A stretch of 64,000 bases of DNA from Adineta vaga (lineage: Eukaryota; Rotifera): NCBI GenBank assembly GCA_021613535.1, contig CP075494.1, forward strand, positions 5,332,001-5,396,000. Direction: 5' to 3'. A program made the translations under genes and the position numbers. Shown here piece after piece: positions 12,601-26,810 of this stretch. The notes below the pieces were generated by a model. The model saw only the letters and a program-made list of their open reading frames with translations. It was not told the origin of the DNA and did no database searches. How positions within the stretch are numbered: position 1 is the first letter of the stretch; each line of letters starts with the position of its first letter.

Positions 12601-15600
12601 TATTACAATCGATTTCAATCAGGATTTGAACCATTAATTGAAACGTGTTCTTTACAAATAGTTCTTATGAGAACGTCTTCAACTACTTCATTATTAATTT
12701 CTTCGAAAGAAACTCTAAATTTAAATTTTACACAAGCATTCTATCGATTATACAATACGATCAAAAAGAATTGGACTTCAGATAAACAAATTTCGAAACA
12801 GAAAACTAATTTTCGTCAAGTTAAACCATTAGAACCTTATTGTTTTACAAATTTACTTGGAAATCCTATTAAATTTCGTACATGGATTTCATCTGAACAA
12901 ATCTTTTCAACGGATGAACATATTGTCAGTGATAATCAGACAATTTCATTTTCTTTTCAATCACATTCTCCTCAAATAAAAAAACGCAAAACTTCAATTG
13001 TTACTTCTCTCTTTCAAACTGATCGTCGAATATTAATAACAATCGATGATTGGCAATGTTTACAGCCAATTTCAATCGATCGTATTGGTACATTCTTTCG
13101 AATTGCTACTTCGTATGATAATGCTTACTTTATCAAACCAACACTTGTTCTCATCAATATTGCTATTACCGAGAATTCTATTCGTTCAATTACTGTGAAA
13201 TCATCAATTGAAATACGCAATCAATTATTAACTGCAGTTGATGTTCGATGTGAATCATGTTTAGATATGATCTATGAATTTCGTTTAGAACCAAATGAAA
13301 GTCGTTCATTACCGATACAATTCAGTTCAATGTTGAAACATATGCATGTTCGACCAGCTGATTTCACACTTGGTTATTGTGATGAACCTATATCTTGGTT
13401 TGAAATCGAACAACAAAATTCATCCAAAGATAAGACTATAAATCGTCAATCATTTCTTCGTACGTGTTCATTCGATGGAAAAGAAGCTGTTTATTACATG
13501 TGTGTACAATCAAAACAAACATGTCTTTTAAATAATCAAGATCAACTACTTTCTGTTTATGAATTATCGATTCATTCACCATTAACTATTTGTAATTTAC
13601 TTCCATGTTCGTTAACTTTAGAAATTCCACCTTATCGTCAAAAATTTGAAATTAGTTCTTACAAATTTCATCGTGAACATACATTGAATATTCTTGAAAA
13701 TATTGATCTTCTCTTTACAACGAATCTCTATCGAATGAATAAATCCTTACATTTACCATCAATAAATGATCTTTATCAAATGAAATATACATATCAACGT
13801 GTTATTTTCTATGATAACATTCAACGAGAATTATTTGTTGATATCAAAATTGTCTGTGCGATCAAATATCGTTTGAAAGTTTTCATATCGGTTCCTTATA
13901 TTCTATTGAATAAAAGTGGTAAGATTTGATCCTTATAATTAACTTAATTATATTTAAATGATCTTCATTTTAGGTATTCCATTGATTTTTAAAGATTCAA
14001 ATTCTAAATTGGAAGCTGCTGGACAAAATACTGACGATGAAGTCATGTTAAATCGTGAACCACTTCTTTTTTCTTTTGATAATTCGAATCGTAATAATAC
14101 ATGTGTCATGCGAGTTGGAACTGGTTTACAACATCATCAGCAAGATGGTCGTCCACAATGGTCATCGAAATTTAGTTTACAACATGGTTCTAGTTATCGA
14201 CAATTACAAGTTCGTTCATCACGTCGATCAATTGATTGGACTTATTCCATTGCTATTGATATTCGTCCAGGAAATGATTATCTCAAAAGAACAAACTTTA
14301 TTTTTCTTAGTGCACGATATATAATCTATAATCAATGTTCATATGATTTATTGATTACACAACGTGCAATAGCACACGAAGAAATGAATTATTTAAAAGT
14401 TTCCAAACAAGCAACTGTAGCTTATCATTGGCCACGCACAGATATGGAACAATTCTTATGTGTACAAATTATTGATGATCAACAGTATCAATTCGTACAT
14501 TGGTCAGGAGGTTTTCCAATTGATTCAACTGATGCATTTCATATCAATATGAGAAATGAAAATAATCAATGTTTCATACTTCGTGTACAAGTTATCGAAC
14601 GAAATGAAACATATTTTGTAGTATTTATGGATGCTAATCGATTACCAGCTCCGTTTCGAATATCAAATCGATCGAATATACCCATTCAATTTTATCAAAC
14701 AGATATTCGACCGGATTCAACGCATTTAATAACGATGATTTCTCCTTATCAATCTGTGGATTATGCATGGGATGAACCAACATTGAAACCAATGATAACT
14801 TGTTCCATTATGGATGGTACGAAAGCAACTTATGATCTTTTGAAATTAGGTTCTGCTGAAGAATTGTACTCATATAATTATATTTATCTTGCATTTCAAG
14901 CAACATTTGAAAATGAAGAATTGATACAAATATCTGATTCTTCATCATATCAATTAGTTATTGAATTTAATGAAGATCGTATTTTTCTTGCGCAACGTCA
15001 AGAAAATAAACGTTCACAATTATGGTATATGACAAATCATGGTGTATTGATTCATATTGGATCGTTATCAGCAACTCCTGATGGAAATAAAAAAAAAGAT
15101 TTCTTTGATGATCTTCGACAAACATATGTATTAGATATTCACGAGTTATCGAATACGAATTGGAATAATTTAACAACAAATTGTACTCAATTAACTGTAC
15201 GACGTTATGATCCGAAACGAATACAAACACAATCATGGCAATTTACTAATCATGGTTATCTATGTTTAAAAGATGCACCACACATGTGTGTACAAGTCTT
15301 CGGTGAACTGAGAACAAATAGTGATGTTTTTCTAGGATCAACAATGTTAGTTTTCTATCTTTGTTTTTTTAATTATCAAATATGATTTGTGTTATTCTTT
15401 TTCAGTGAGAATATCAATCAAATACCATTACCAACGATGTATATTCGGTTATATCAACGTTATCCAGGTTCAGGTGTTTTATATGTATGTGTGAAAGCAG
15501 ATGGACCAACAAATGTACTTGAAATTGATTCTATAAAATCAACTGATTCCTTGAGTATGACAACTGTCATATCAACAATACCATCAACAGTTTATCATCT

Positions 15601-17667
15601 TGATCTTCACCTACCATCAGGTGTAGGTATTTCTATTGTAAATTCGATTAATCATGAATCTGAAGAACTTATCTATATGTTGGCGAATAATATTCATATT
15701 CAATACGACAATAAAGATCATGAACAATCAATTGAAGCAACAATTAATACACTCATTGTTTGTTTGATCTCTTTTTTTCGTTTTCAATTGATCGAAGACT
15801 TTTTGTTTCTGTTCAGATTTCTAATCAATTACTAACGACAACAAAACCATATTTTCTTCATGTAACTTTTGCAGATAATGCATCAGTTCAATCAGCTATT
15901 CATTTTCAAATCAAATGGCAAAAACTTGATTTTAATTTCAAGTAAATTGATATATTCTTTCCTCCTCTATCGAATTTTCTTATCAATTTAATTTAGTCTT
16001 CTTCATATTATACATTCTTGTCAAATCGATATCAATTCTATTTCTATTCAACTTGATGAACTTCTTCTATGGAAATTAATCGAATTTTTCGATATTGAAG
16101 TTTCATCATTATCTTCATTGCTCTTCACAGCTGTTGGCATTGGTAATATGACAAGTGCAGATCGTAAAATTGGATTTAATATTGACAATTACGAAACTAA
16201 TCGAATGCTCTCCTTATTAACTTCGACACATGCCACTCGAATCTATTTTCATAGATTGAATCTATCAGCAATAGATCTCAATTTAAGTGTTTACTGTATT
16301 CCGACAAAACGATATCTTTCATCCCATTTATTAGCAATTAAAAGACAAGCATCATTTCCACTTGTTCCGTTTGAAAATGCTCAAATACATTTGAAATCTT
16401 ACGAGCAAACACATATTTCTAATACTTACGATTTCTTTCTTCTATCAATTACGACACATTATATCCATGTTTGTACACGACAAGCATTGAAAATATTAGG
16501 TAGTGTTGATTTTCTTGGAAATCCATTAGGATTATTACATGATGTGACGGATGGTCTCGTTTGTCTTACTGATCAACGTGGCGTAAGTGGATTAGTTAAA
16601 AATGTAGCACATGGTGTAGCAGATTCGGCATCAAAAGTAACAGGTTCATTATCACATGGAATTGGAAAACTAGTTCCAGATCATGAACAAAATCATCGAC
16701 GAACTACAATAGCAGATAATCATCGAAGTTCAACAATTGGACAAGCGATTCGTCATGGAACAGCAGGTTTAGCAGCAGGATTCTATGGTGGATTGACATC
16801 AATTATCAAACAACCGTATAAAGGTGCAGTCGAAGAAGGTGTTCCTGGATTGATGAAAGGTTTTGCCAAAGGAATTGTTGGAACAGTAAGTAAACCAGTC
16901 GTTGGTATACTTGATTTTACCAATGAAATGGCAACAGTTATTAAGGAAGGTGCACGTTCCTCAAATATAATTTCACAGACACCTATTCGACCAACACGGT
17001 GTCCAGCTAATATTTTAGGTCTACTACAATCGTATTCTCTTTCTGATGCTCAAGGACATTATTTACTATATAAAATGAATAATGGTGATTTGACTGAACG
17101 ATATATCTCACGATGTACAATTTCAACTATCTCAGCCGAGATATCAGATAAAAAGAATTCAACTACAAATAATCAACGAAATAAAATCACATTAGATCGT
17201 ATTGATGTAAGGATTTAGTTTTCGATATTCTATTCTAATGAATAATTTCGTCTTTATAGGCAATGATTACCACTCAGCGTGTTATTATGTATCGAACTGA
17301 TGATAATCCTGATTTTTTCTCTTTTGAAATCATCTATAGTTATGACTTTAACACACCAATGACAGTCAATCCCATTGGTACGTTCTTACTAACCTATTGA
17401 TCTTTCTATAAAAAAAGAAAGACTTTCTCCTTTGTAGAAGATGATAATAATCATGTTTATATTCAATTTCTCTTCGATGTTAAAACTTCATCATCAAAAT
17501 CAAATGCTCTACATCGTTGTAATACACTTGAGCAAGCTTCAATTCTTTCTCGAGATATTCAACGTGCTCAAGAAATATTTCGCGAAGAAAAACTGATCTA
17601 TATCACATCCAATGATGAAGTTGAAGATCATTACAATGAAATCTTTGAAGATCAACAAATTGAATAG
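6655..17667 (+). CDS. VPS13D: VPS13D-like bridge lipid-transfer protein
   Basis: Seven exons: 6655-13918, 13974-15345, 15406-15757, 15817-15941, 15997-17206, 17260-17377 and 17438-17667. Introns are 53-60 bp and the sum is 3556 codons plus stop. The N-terminus (MFETIIASFIKRYLIRYID) is the chorein domain. The long middle is the repeating beta groove that carries lipids between organelle membranes. The VAB/SHR-binding region spans about residues 2420-2745. It is followed by a ricin-type beta-trefoil-like segment (SQLWYMTNHG and QSWQFTNHGYLCL, about 2745-2890), the hallmark of the VPS13D branch. The C-terminal ATG2-like helices (GLVKNVAHGVAD, KPVVGILDFTNE, about 3205-3360) and a PH-like end follow. 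It is shorter than the vertebrate protein (about 4400 residues), and I could not recognise a UBA domain. Confidence 0.88.
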
Positions 17668-17810
17668 AAATCAAACTAAATACAAATGATTCTTTCTAAT
17701 TAAATTTATTTATTCATTTGTTCATCATATCCGAAGAAAAAGAAAAGTAGCAGAACCACAAAAGAACAAAGTTTATATGAGACTATGTAACATCAAAGAA
17801 ACAAAAAATT

Positions 17811-20800
17811 TTAAAAAAGACCTTTTTTCGCCGTTTTTCTAGAAGAAATAAAAGAAATTGAATATTTCAATTGCATCTAAATACAAAACTTACGTTAATG
17901 AACCAATCTGATCAGCAAAACCAGGTTTTGATAAACCTTCTTCCCATTCACGTTTACTACGTTCAAATTCATCACGTTTAGATTGTAAACGTTCTTCTTC
18001 TTGTTGAACACTCAATCGATAAGTTTCCTGAGTTTTTAAAACCTAAAACATAAAAAAAGATTATTCCTTGAACTTCCTCCATCGATGTTCTTACATTCTG
18101 TTTGCTATCTTCAAGTTTTTGTAATTTTTCTGCTACTTTCGAGTGATAGACAGCTTCCATATCACGAGACATTTTCTCCAAACGTGTTTCTGTTTCATTC
18201 CGTTCATCTTCTAATTGTGATAGAAAATTTCTGAAAGAAAAAACAGAACTCCAAAAATAAGAAAGAAAATGATGTTCATTTCAATAATTACTTATTAACA
18301 GATGTTGTATGAAATGTTTTACCATTCTTTGTATCATTTCCATTGAAAGAACTCAATTTTTTGTATCGATAATTTTCATAATGAATATTATGTGTAACAT
18401 CACGTAAATCATTTAAATTCGTTCGAATAAGCATACTTCGCAATGCAATGAAATCACTGTGAACTTCATCTTCAACTAAACAAAACAAAAAAAAAGAATT
18501 TTCTTTTTCCTGATCATTTCAAATGACAAATCTTTACCATCTACAACACCCCAGGCATATTGTCGTACACGTGTACGTTTACTTCCTTTTTCTAATATAA
18601 AATTACTTCCTACAACTGCAAATGGTACTTTATCTTTATAAATTTTTGTTAATTTATTCTCATCATCATCATCACATTCAGGAAATTCATATAATTTCAT
18701 TTTTTCATTGCTTATATCTTGCATTATTGATTTTTTGAATAAACGCAATTCATCCGATGTTAATGAATCAGCTTTAGCAATGACAGGTATAATATTCACT
18801 CGATCATGCAGACGTTTCATAAATTCAATATCCAATGCTTGAAGACTGAAGAAAAGAAAACAAATGCAAATATTTCTGATCAAGAAAAAACTCACTATAA
18901 TAACATACCTATGACCCGTTGGTTGAATAAAATAAAGACAACAATGAACACGATTATCTGTTATATGAGATTTACGAATAACACGAGATTCAGCATTAAG
19001 ATATTCTTCATATTTCGAATCGATATAATCAATAATTGGTTGCCAACTAGAAAGAAAAATATAACAAACAGTTTATTCATTAACGACTACTTGAACAGTT
19101 CAATTATTATAAGTGATCTTGATCCAGACATTCAAAGGACAACATCCGTACTAATCCATTATCGACTTAATAGAATCGATTTACGTAAGTAATATCAAGC
19201 AATTAGGAAAAATAAACAAAAGTAAATTGATGTAAAAGATGTTCTATCTGATAACTTTCATTTTCTTCGACAAGAAAAAAAACTAAACTAAACTTACCAA
19301 TCTGAATTATCAACTGCATCACCGAATCCTGGTGTATCTACAATTGTTAAACGTAATTGAACACCTTTCTCTTTTAATATAATCGAAGATGAATCCATCG
19401 AAACTGTTTTCTTTTTTCTATGAATTGTCGATGGAAAATCTTGACCATAGAGTTCAGTTTGAAATAAAGTATTGATAAATGTGGATTTGCCCAATCCCGA
19501 TTGACCTTAAAATTAATTATGTAAATAGATGAAATTGATCATTAGAAATGTATTGAAAAAAAAAGACATACCGACAACCATTAAATTGAATTCAAATCCT
19601 TTTTTAACAGCTCGTCGATGAACTTGATCGGGTAATGAAACAAAACCAACATTAGAATTGATTTCTCGAATTTTTGGTGCCACTTGTTGATCTCTATTGA
19701 TTGAACTTGTTTCTGATTCTTGACGAGGACGCATTAGTTTTGATATTGTGGAATTGCTTGTTGTTGATCCATAACCATGTGGTGGGGATGGTATTGGTGT
19801 TGAGGTTGGATTATTCACTATGGTTGGATAAAGTGTTGAACGATAATCACCATTCGATGTATGACTATGTGTTGTTGTACTATGAAGAATTGGAGATTGA
19901 TGAAGATCATCTAATGCTAAACGAGTTGATGGACCTTTTATACTTGATGTTGATGATGATGATGATGATGATGGAAGAACTGATTGTGGTAGTGGTATTT
20001 GTGAAGACGATGGTGGAGGAGGGGGAGGAGGAGGAGGCGGAGGAGCGACTGGTGGAGGACCGTCGACTGCTGTTGATTCATTGTTTGTAGAAGTCGTCGT
20101 TTTTGTTGGTGTTGAATTTGGTGTCGATGTTGCTGAGCGTAGATATGGATCAGCACGGCGCTAAAATAGATCATATGAAATTTATTTTATCAAACATCAA
20201 TATTCTTTATTCAAAGCAATTTTTCATTTGTATCATTATGTTCGTATTATCAACCTTCAAACATGTCTTCCGAAACATGTTCTATTGATACAATCATCAC
20301 GTATGTATGATTTTTACATGTTACTTAATCGAAAAAAATATAAACTATTGTTTAGATAAGACGTTGACATGTAATTAAATCTTCGGAGACGTATGAATTC
20401 TTCATGATTCATTTATAATGATGTAATAGCTCCTTTTTTTTCTTTCTAACAAGAAAAGATTATCATAGTGAACAGCACTAATCGCCCAAAGAAAGAGAGA
20501 TTAAACATCTATCATCAATTCTCAAATGATTATTTGGAATTCTAAGCAGATATCCGACTAATGATACATGCAATTCTATGATTCATGTTCGATGTCTATC
20601 AACATTTGTATAACTAACAAATATATTCGAGACGGATTACTAACAAAGTCTTTTGTTTAACTTCAGTTTGATCTTTTCTTATACATCAAACAGAACTAAT
20701 GATTAATCAATTCGGTTTCTTTCTCATCATGTATATATAGTTATATTGAGTATCATTAGCAGTTTCATGTGAAGTCAAACGAAATCAATCAATAGAATAC

Positions 20801-21329
20801 ATATTCTCACTCTCGATGGGAAAAGATCATCGATGCTTTTTATTGTTTTATAACAAGCGAAATGATATGCTACTCGATACAATTGATTAATTCTTTGATT
20901 CGACGAGACAAAACAGTTGTTTTTCAATATATCAGATATATGTCAAGATAAAATTAGATTCGAAATGAAATGTCTCGGATCAAATAAAAGTTAACATACA
21001 TATTTTGATGCTAAATAAGCATGTGGATCTAAAGCTGAATTTGTTCCATTTGTAGTTGTTAGTACATGCGTCATTTGTTTTAAACTTGATAACGGATGTG
21101 TTAAATCAGGTGCTGCTAAATTTTTATATTTATTCATAACTGACGATTGATAACGAGATGATGTCGATGAAAATGATGAAGATGCTAAGGGATTTGTAAC
21201 AACAACAGCAGTTACACCATTGCCATTTGAATGTACTGTTGTTGAATCATTTTCTATGCCATTATTGTGATAGCGTATATTCGTCGTTGACGATTTGGAT
21301 GGACTATCGATAGTTGCTGCTGAAGACAT
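17811..21329 (-). CDS. Septin 7-like GTPase with long disordered N-terminus
   Basis: Nine exons on minus: 21329-21000, 20160-19572, 19505-19298, 19046-18909, 18845-18538, 18475-18292, 18230-18095, 18042-17894 and 17838-17811; 689 residues. The GTPase core has G1 GQSGLGKST (307-315), G3 DTPGFGD (363-369), G4 AKAD (445-448), then a septin-unique element and a C-terminal coiled coil. The text around [20 protein letters not shown] and [10 protein letters not shown] matches the SEPT7 group best. The first about 300 residues are Ser/Thr/Pro-rich, with a run of ten prolines and seven serines, and are split by an 838-bp first intron. The final 28-bp exon gives the end AKKGLF, similar to the lysine-rich tail of SEPT7. 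It forms filaments with other septins at the cortex (family knowledge). It lies tail-to-tail with the VPS13D-like gene, 143 bp apart. Confidence 0.9.
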
Positions 21330-21849
21330 TATTCAAACATTATCTAAAAGGAAATTTGTTTGAATTATGTAATTCGAAGCAAACATAAGAAGAAGAAAAA
21401 ACAAAAAATGACAAGTATTCAAGATGAAGTTGATAGTAAAGACTAGAAAAAAAGAGAGAGAAACGAGTAGTGATGGTTGTGTGTCGATGTTTCTGCTTCC
21501 ATCGATTGTGTATTAACTTCCTGTTCGCTCGTTCATTGTGTGTCCGTCTGCCCTCACTCTCTCTCTCTCTCCCTTTTCTTTCTCTCCGGTCACATCGAGA
21601 AAGAAAAAAGCAAAAAAAACATACGTCTCCCCTGTGCAAATAATCATCAATTTTCTTAAACAGGAAAATAAAACTATTAAAATTTGTCTAACAAAAAACC
21701 TCTCGACTCACTTACGATAATTTCCGAATGACGATTTATTTATTAAATAGATATATCAAGGTCTATTATGGACTGAATTCTATTACTGAAAGACAGGAAC
21801 GTGTCTTTCTCTCCTTCTGTTTATATGTATCTGATAGACGTTTAAATAT

Positions 21850-21883
<34 letters not shown>

Positions 21884-22521
21884 ATCCATTTTCCCGTCCA
21901 AATCGAAGAACAGACAAAAAAAGTAGAGGTCATCTAACAGCTGCATTTCTAATAAGATAGGAAAATTTCGTTCATGCAAGGAATGGTTTCTTCTTTCACA
22001 ACGCACAGTTAAATGATCATCAAATAACGGAGTGAGTTACTTCTGGAGACAATTATGTATCGTTGATGTTCATGTAGACTGACAATAGGCTGCTATTGAT
22101 AAAGAACAAGTGTCTTAGTATGGTGCCGCATATGCATGATTTCTTCTCGATGATGGACACTTTCATTCTATTATTAATGAGATCAATCCCATTCATAAAA
22201 AAAATGTCTCTTTTATCAATTCATGAATATTAATTGAATTACTTAACAATCTAATCTACATTTGCAATATGAAATGAACTTCTTGATTTTGTAGAGATGA
22301 ATGTTCTTCGTTTTTATTCAGTTGATATTGATTACAATATTTTGTCGTTCGATACGAAAAAAAAATCGATGAAATTAAAAATCGCGATTAGTAGACATAA
22401 AAAAAAGATATGTCAAAACATTAAACAGAAATAAAAGCGAGAAAAAAAAGAAGATAATTAAATAAAAAAGACTGGCAAGACTATTTTCCTGAATATTGAT
22501 TCGTTTGTTTATTATTTATTA
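21330..22521. other. Intergenic: septin promoter side and ACSL 3' side
   Basis: About 1.2 kb without a gene. It holds a CT-rich microsatellite near 21556-21575 and an (AT)n run at about 21856-21880. Short plus-strand ORFs here (21477-21937) are low-complexity and overlap these repeats, so none is called. Confidence 0.55.
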
Positions 22522-25500
22522 TTATTCTGGAACAACACGCGATCTTTTTATTCGTTTTGTTGCTTGTTTTTTCACTTTCTCAACATAAAGTTCTTCAATT
22601 TCAGCAGCATATTTTAATTCAATAGCTTTCCGTTTTAATTTAAGTGCATCTGTAACTAAACCTGTTTCCGGCGTCCATGATTCAACGACTATTCGAACAC
22701 GTTGAGGAGTTTCAAATCGTTCAATGTGACCTTTTTTACATGCATCTTGAACATCTTTAAGAACTTGTTCATTAAAATCATCGTCATCAATTAACTTTTG
22801 CCATTCTGTTTCACCAAAATACTTTTGTGTATAATTCTAAATTGAAAAGAAAAAAAAAACATCTTCCATTGATAAGTAAGTATAAATAAAATACTTACAG
22901 CCATCTGTTTTGGATTAGGAGATATCAAAACAACGGTATATTCGGCTGATGCTGCTGCACATAAACAACAATTTTCAACGATTGTAAATTTACTAATAGC
23001 CATTTCAACTTTTGATAGAGAAACATATTCACCAGCACGTAATTTTACTAAATCTTTTTTTCGATCTAATTTGTAATAAACAAATCAAAGATAATTTCAA
23101 AAACAAGAAATGAAAACAGACCGATAATTTTCAATGTACCATCAGGAAAAATTTCTCCAATATCACCAGTACAAAAATATCTTGTTCCATCGATTTCTTT
23201 AAAATTAATATTTTCTTTTGCTGCACTAGCATAATAACCTTGTGCAACAACTTTTCCACCAATCAAAACTTCACCTCGAGAATGTGGTTTATCCGTATTT
23301 CTATAATGTCCTTCTTCCCAATCTACTAAACGAACTTCACATGAAACAAGTGGATATCCAGCACGACCTACTGATGTATCATATTCTATTCAAACAAAAC
23401 AACATACTTTTGTTCCTTGACGATATTAATTAGATATTATACATACGATCAGCAATAGTCGCTGCTGCACATGTTTCTGTTAAACCATAACCTTGGAAAA
23501 GTTTTACACAGAGTGCGGCTTGAACGAAACGTTGAGTATCACCGCTGAGAACAGCACCACCACACATCATAGTTTTGACTCGACCACCTAACACCATTTC
23601 ATTTAAACGTGTAAAAATTAATCTAGAAGAGTTTGGTGAAAAGAGAATGAGTGAGTAATTCAATTTACCTGTTCAGATATGGACTATCAAGGCCTTCTTG
23701 TAAACGTTTTACTTTGATTGTATATGCTAGTTGAAATAAATAACGTCGAAAGATATTGGATTGATTGATCTTCTCCAGAACAGTTCTGTAAATTCGATCG
23801 AGAATCGTCTATTATAGAGAACAAATATTGATAGAATATGAAACAAAAAGATAAAATCAAATATCATACTGGTACACAACACATAATATGTGGTCGTAGA
23901 ACTTGTAAATCTCCTTTTTGTCCACGTTTTATTGCTGTTGATTGATCAGTTAATGTCTGTGGAGATGAATAACCCATTTTAATACCCATATAATAAAACA
24001 GAATTTCTTAGAAATAAAACAAATATACGCATCGGTCTTTCAAATTGAATTTAAACATACCACAACAAAGTTCAAGAATATGTGCTAATGGCAGATATGC
24101 TATATAAATATCTCTGTCAGCATTAACCATAGAAAAAACACGTTCCTGTTGACCAGTCATTGCAGCTATGATATTTTCATGTGTAATTAATACACCTAAT
24201 TATCAAAGAATAAAATATTCATTCAATTAAGTATTTGAAAGCTTTCTGTCAGATAGAATGCATTATACAGAAGTCAATATTAAAGCAGTAAGAACAATCA
24301 TCTTTTACCATTTAATTCAATTATGAAACTTGAAATGTATGATTGCTTACATAGATTAGATCATTTCTTGCATAGTAAAATCTATAAATTCAATCATTTA
24401 TATTTTTCCTTTAAAAATATTTCGACTGCTTGATCTATCTATTTTTAATAACTATTCAATTGAAATGTTTTCATATGATTGATTACTATACAGGTAACTA
24501 TATACGTGTATCACATGAGAATAATTTAATTATTATTTCTATATACTATATAAGAAGGAAAAGAAAACAACGTAAACGTACTCTCATTGATAAGGCAATA
24601 GATATTTATTACATTTGCTGACATAACTTCATTATATCTATTACGTATTTGTTTCAATTTTATTCGAAAGGATTATATTCCTGTATTTTGATGTATATAA
24701 CATTCGATTTTTATAAGGTCGGTCCAATGATCTTTGAAATAGAACTAACCTTTGGGTGTACCGGTACTACCACTTGTATACATAATCACAGCAATATCTG
24801 TCTTTTCAGGTCGTTTTTGTAGAATATCATCAGCTAAATGAATACAACTTATAGAAGAAAAAATAAAGTATAAAACCATACGGATTTCGGCATTTCTTCC
24901 TTGTTCTTCTAATTGATGTAAGGATAAAAATTGTTTATTATTTTTATCTTTCGGTATGTTTATCGTTTGTGTTTTAACAAGAGAAGGGAAATAGATGACA
25001 TGGCTAACTCGTGGTGTATGATCTATTGTTTTCTAAACGAATTAAATTCAAATTTGAAGAAAATTATAAGAAGAAAATTCTCTATATTTACATCTAATTT
25101 TGAAAGTAATTCACACGAGGTAATGATAATCGATACTTCAGATTCGTTAATTCCATGTTTAACAGCGTCTTCACCTAATGTCGAATAAAGTGTAACAACA
25201 GTCATAGCATGACGAAAAGCACCAAAGGCAGATAACAACCATTCAGGACGTGTTTCAGAATAAATTAAAATTTTATCACCTGGTTTAGCACCGATAGATA
25301 TCAAACCACGACCAATAGCTTCAATTCGATTAAAAGTTTCACGATAAGTAGTAAATTTATATTCACCCAAAACAAACTGAAATGAAATTAGAATAACAAA
25401 AATTGTCCTTTTTTTGAGTTATGTAAAAACCTTTTTAAAGATTTTTCCATTCGGTTGTTGTTCATCCTCAACATCGAGAATTTCTCGAACACCTTGTGTT

Positions 25501-25826
25501 TCTTTATCAGCAAAATGTGCTAATGTATGATCAGGAATATTCGCTAACGTTTTCACGTACTCATCTGGTGTTGTTCGTAGTTTATTTAAAACATCAACCG
25601 CACGATAAGCTGCTGATGAATCTAAAGGATCAATTCGTTGTGCACGTATTTTTTTCTCTAACGCTACTCGTCTATCGTCTCTTCCGATTGTCATTATTAA
25701 ATTCCAAAATGTTGGCATTTCAATGAATAATAATGATGTCGAATATATCAATATAGTTCGTAATATTGTTATTCCAAATCGTCTGAAAATTGAGTTTACA
25801 GCTGAACTAAATGCTTGAAGAGACAT
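22522..25826 (-). CDS. Long-chain acyl-CoA synthetase, ACSL3/4 type
   Basis: Eleven exons on minus: 25826-25431, 25376-25092, 25032-24882, 24833-24750, 24195-24061, 24006-23870, 23808-23669, 23622-23447, 23385-23122, 23065-22899 and 22836-22522; 749 residues. It activates long-chain fatty acids with ATP and CoA on ER, lipid-droplet or mitochondrial membranes. An N-terminal hydrophobic anchor lies near residues 20-45. Adenylation motifs are YTSGSTGTPKG (about 296-306), GYGLTE (487-492), FCTGDIGEI and the hinge DRKKDLVKLRAGEYV. The text STLGEDAVKHGINESE fits ACSL3/4 rather than ACSL1/5/6. All introns are 46-62 bp except the fourth (554 bp). The 48-bp intron at 24834-24881 is my least certain splice, because reading through it also stays open. 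Confidence 0.9.
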
Positions 25827-26810
25827 ACTAAATAAGGCCGAAACAAAAGTACATGATATTTTCAGCGAACAATATTAATAACAAACTGACAGCAATCAAA
25901 TCTTATCAAACAGCTATATTTTCTTACCATTATTTCATTTATTCGCATGAGAAACAACATAGTTCGTTTTTTTTTCTCGATAGTTTTCTCCGAAGAAAAA
26001 TAGAACAATTTTCTTCAAACTTATTTCATAGAATCTTTCTTACCTAAATACTTTTTTACCAAATGACGTTCGAAAAGATTCAAGTCATTTATTTGTTATG
26101 TAAATATCTTTCTATATAAAAGAACGCGAGCAAAAAACAACGTATGTATTTATATAATATTCTGTTTAGAGTGAAATCAAGTACGCGTGATACAGAATAG
26201 TAGTACGAAGGCAAAGAACAGAAGAAGAAAAAAAGGATGCCTTCAGTGTTTTGCTAGGACATAACAAAAAGAAACAAGAGAAAGAAAAGAAACTACTGAT
26301 ATGAAGTTGATTACTGTTTCGTTCAAGTAATGTCGTTGTTTTGTTCTTAAGACGTCGTTTAATGTTTATTTATTTAGATATCTTCTTTCATTTGTATGTG
26401 ATATGATTCGATAGATATACTAACGGCAGATAATTGAAGTTAATGGACTTAAATGTAGGTGTCTCTAAATAACACACCGAAACGAAAATTGTAATGCAAT
26501 AGAAATCTACTAAATGTCTTTATTTATTATATAAAATGCGTTGAAAGTTGCATCAGTTTAATGGTATTGATTAGCCCAAGGTCAAATATCATAGAAATAA
26601 AGATTTCGACCTTTTCCATGTGTCGAATTGTTGACAAGATAGTTGTTTTATTCAAGTGAGGAAAAAAATTTCTCTTTTTCTAATTAAAAAGTAGAGAACG
26701 TATATATGTTTATTTTCTAAACTTCGGAAAAGGAACTAAAGGACAAGAAGAAAAGAAAAGAAAAGAACGTTAAATCTTTCGGATATTTGTCTTTGACAAT
26801 GCATATGAAT
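25827..26810. other. Intergenic, nothing recognised
   Basis: Spacer between the ACSL start and the 3' end of the ATP synthase b gene. The sequence is AT-rich with purine-rich patches near 26215-26290 and 26740-26765. A 64-codon plus ORF at 25853 has no coding features. Confidence 0.5.

Noticed and set aside
14055-15236. 89-codon ORFs on both strands inside VPS13D-like exon 2
   Set aside because: Shadow frames; the VPS13D-like frame is continuous and carries family motifs.
19701-20174. ORFs opposite to and overlapping septin exon 2
   Set aside because: Low-complexity Leu/Met/Glu or His/Gln translations produced by the Ser/Pro-rich septin repeats on the other frames.
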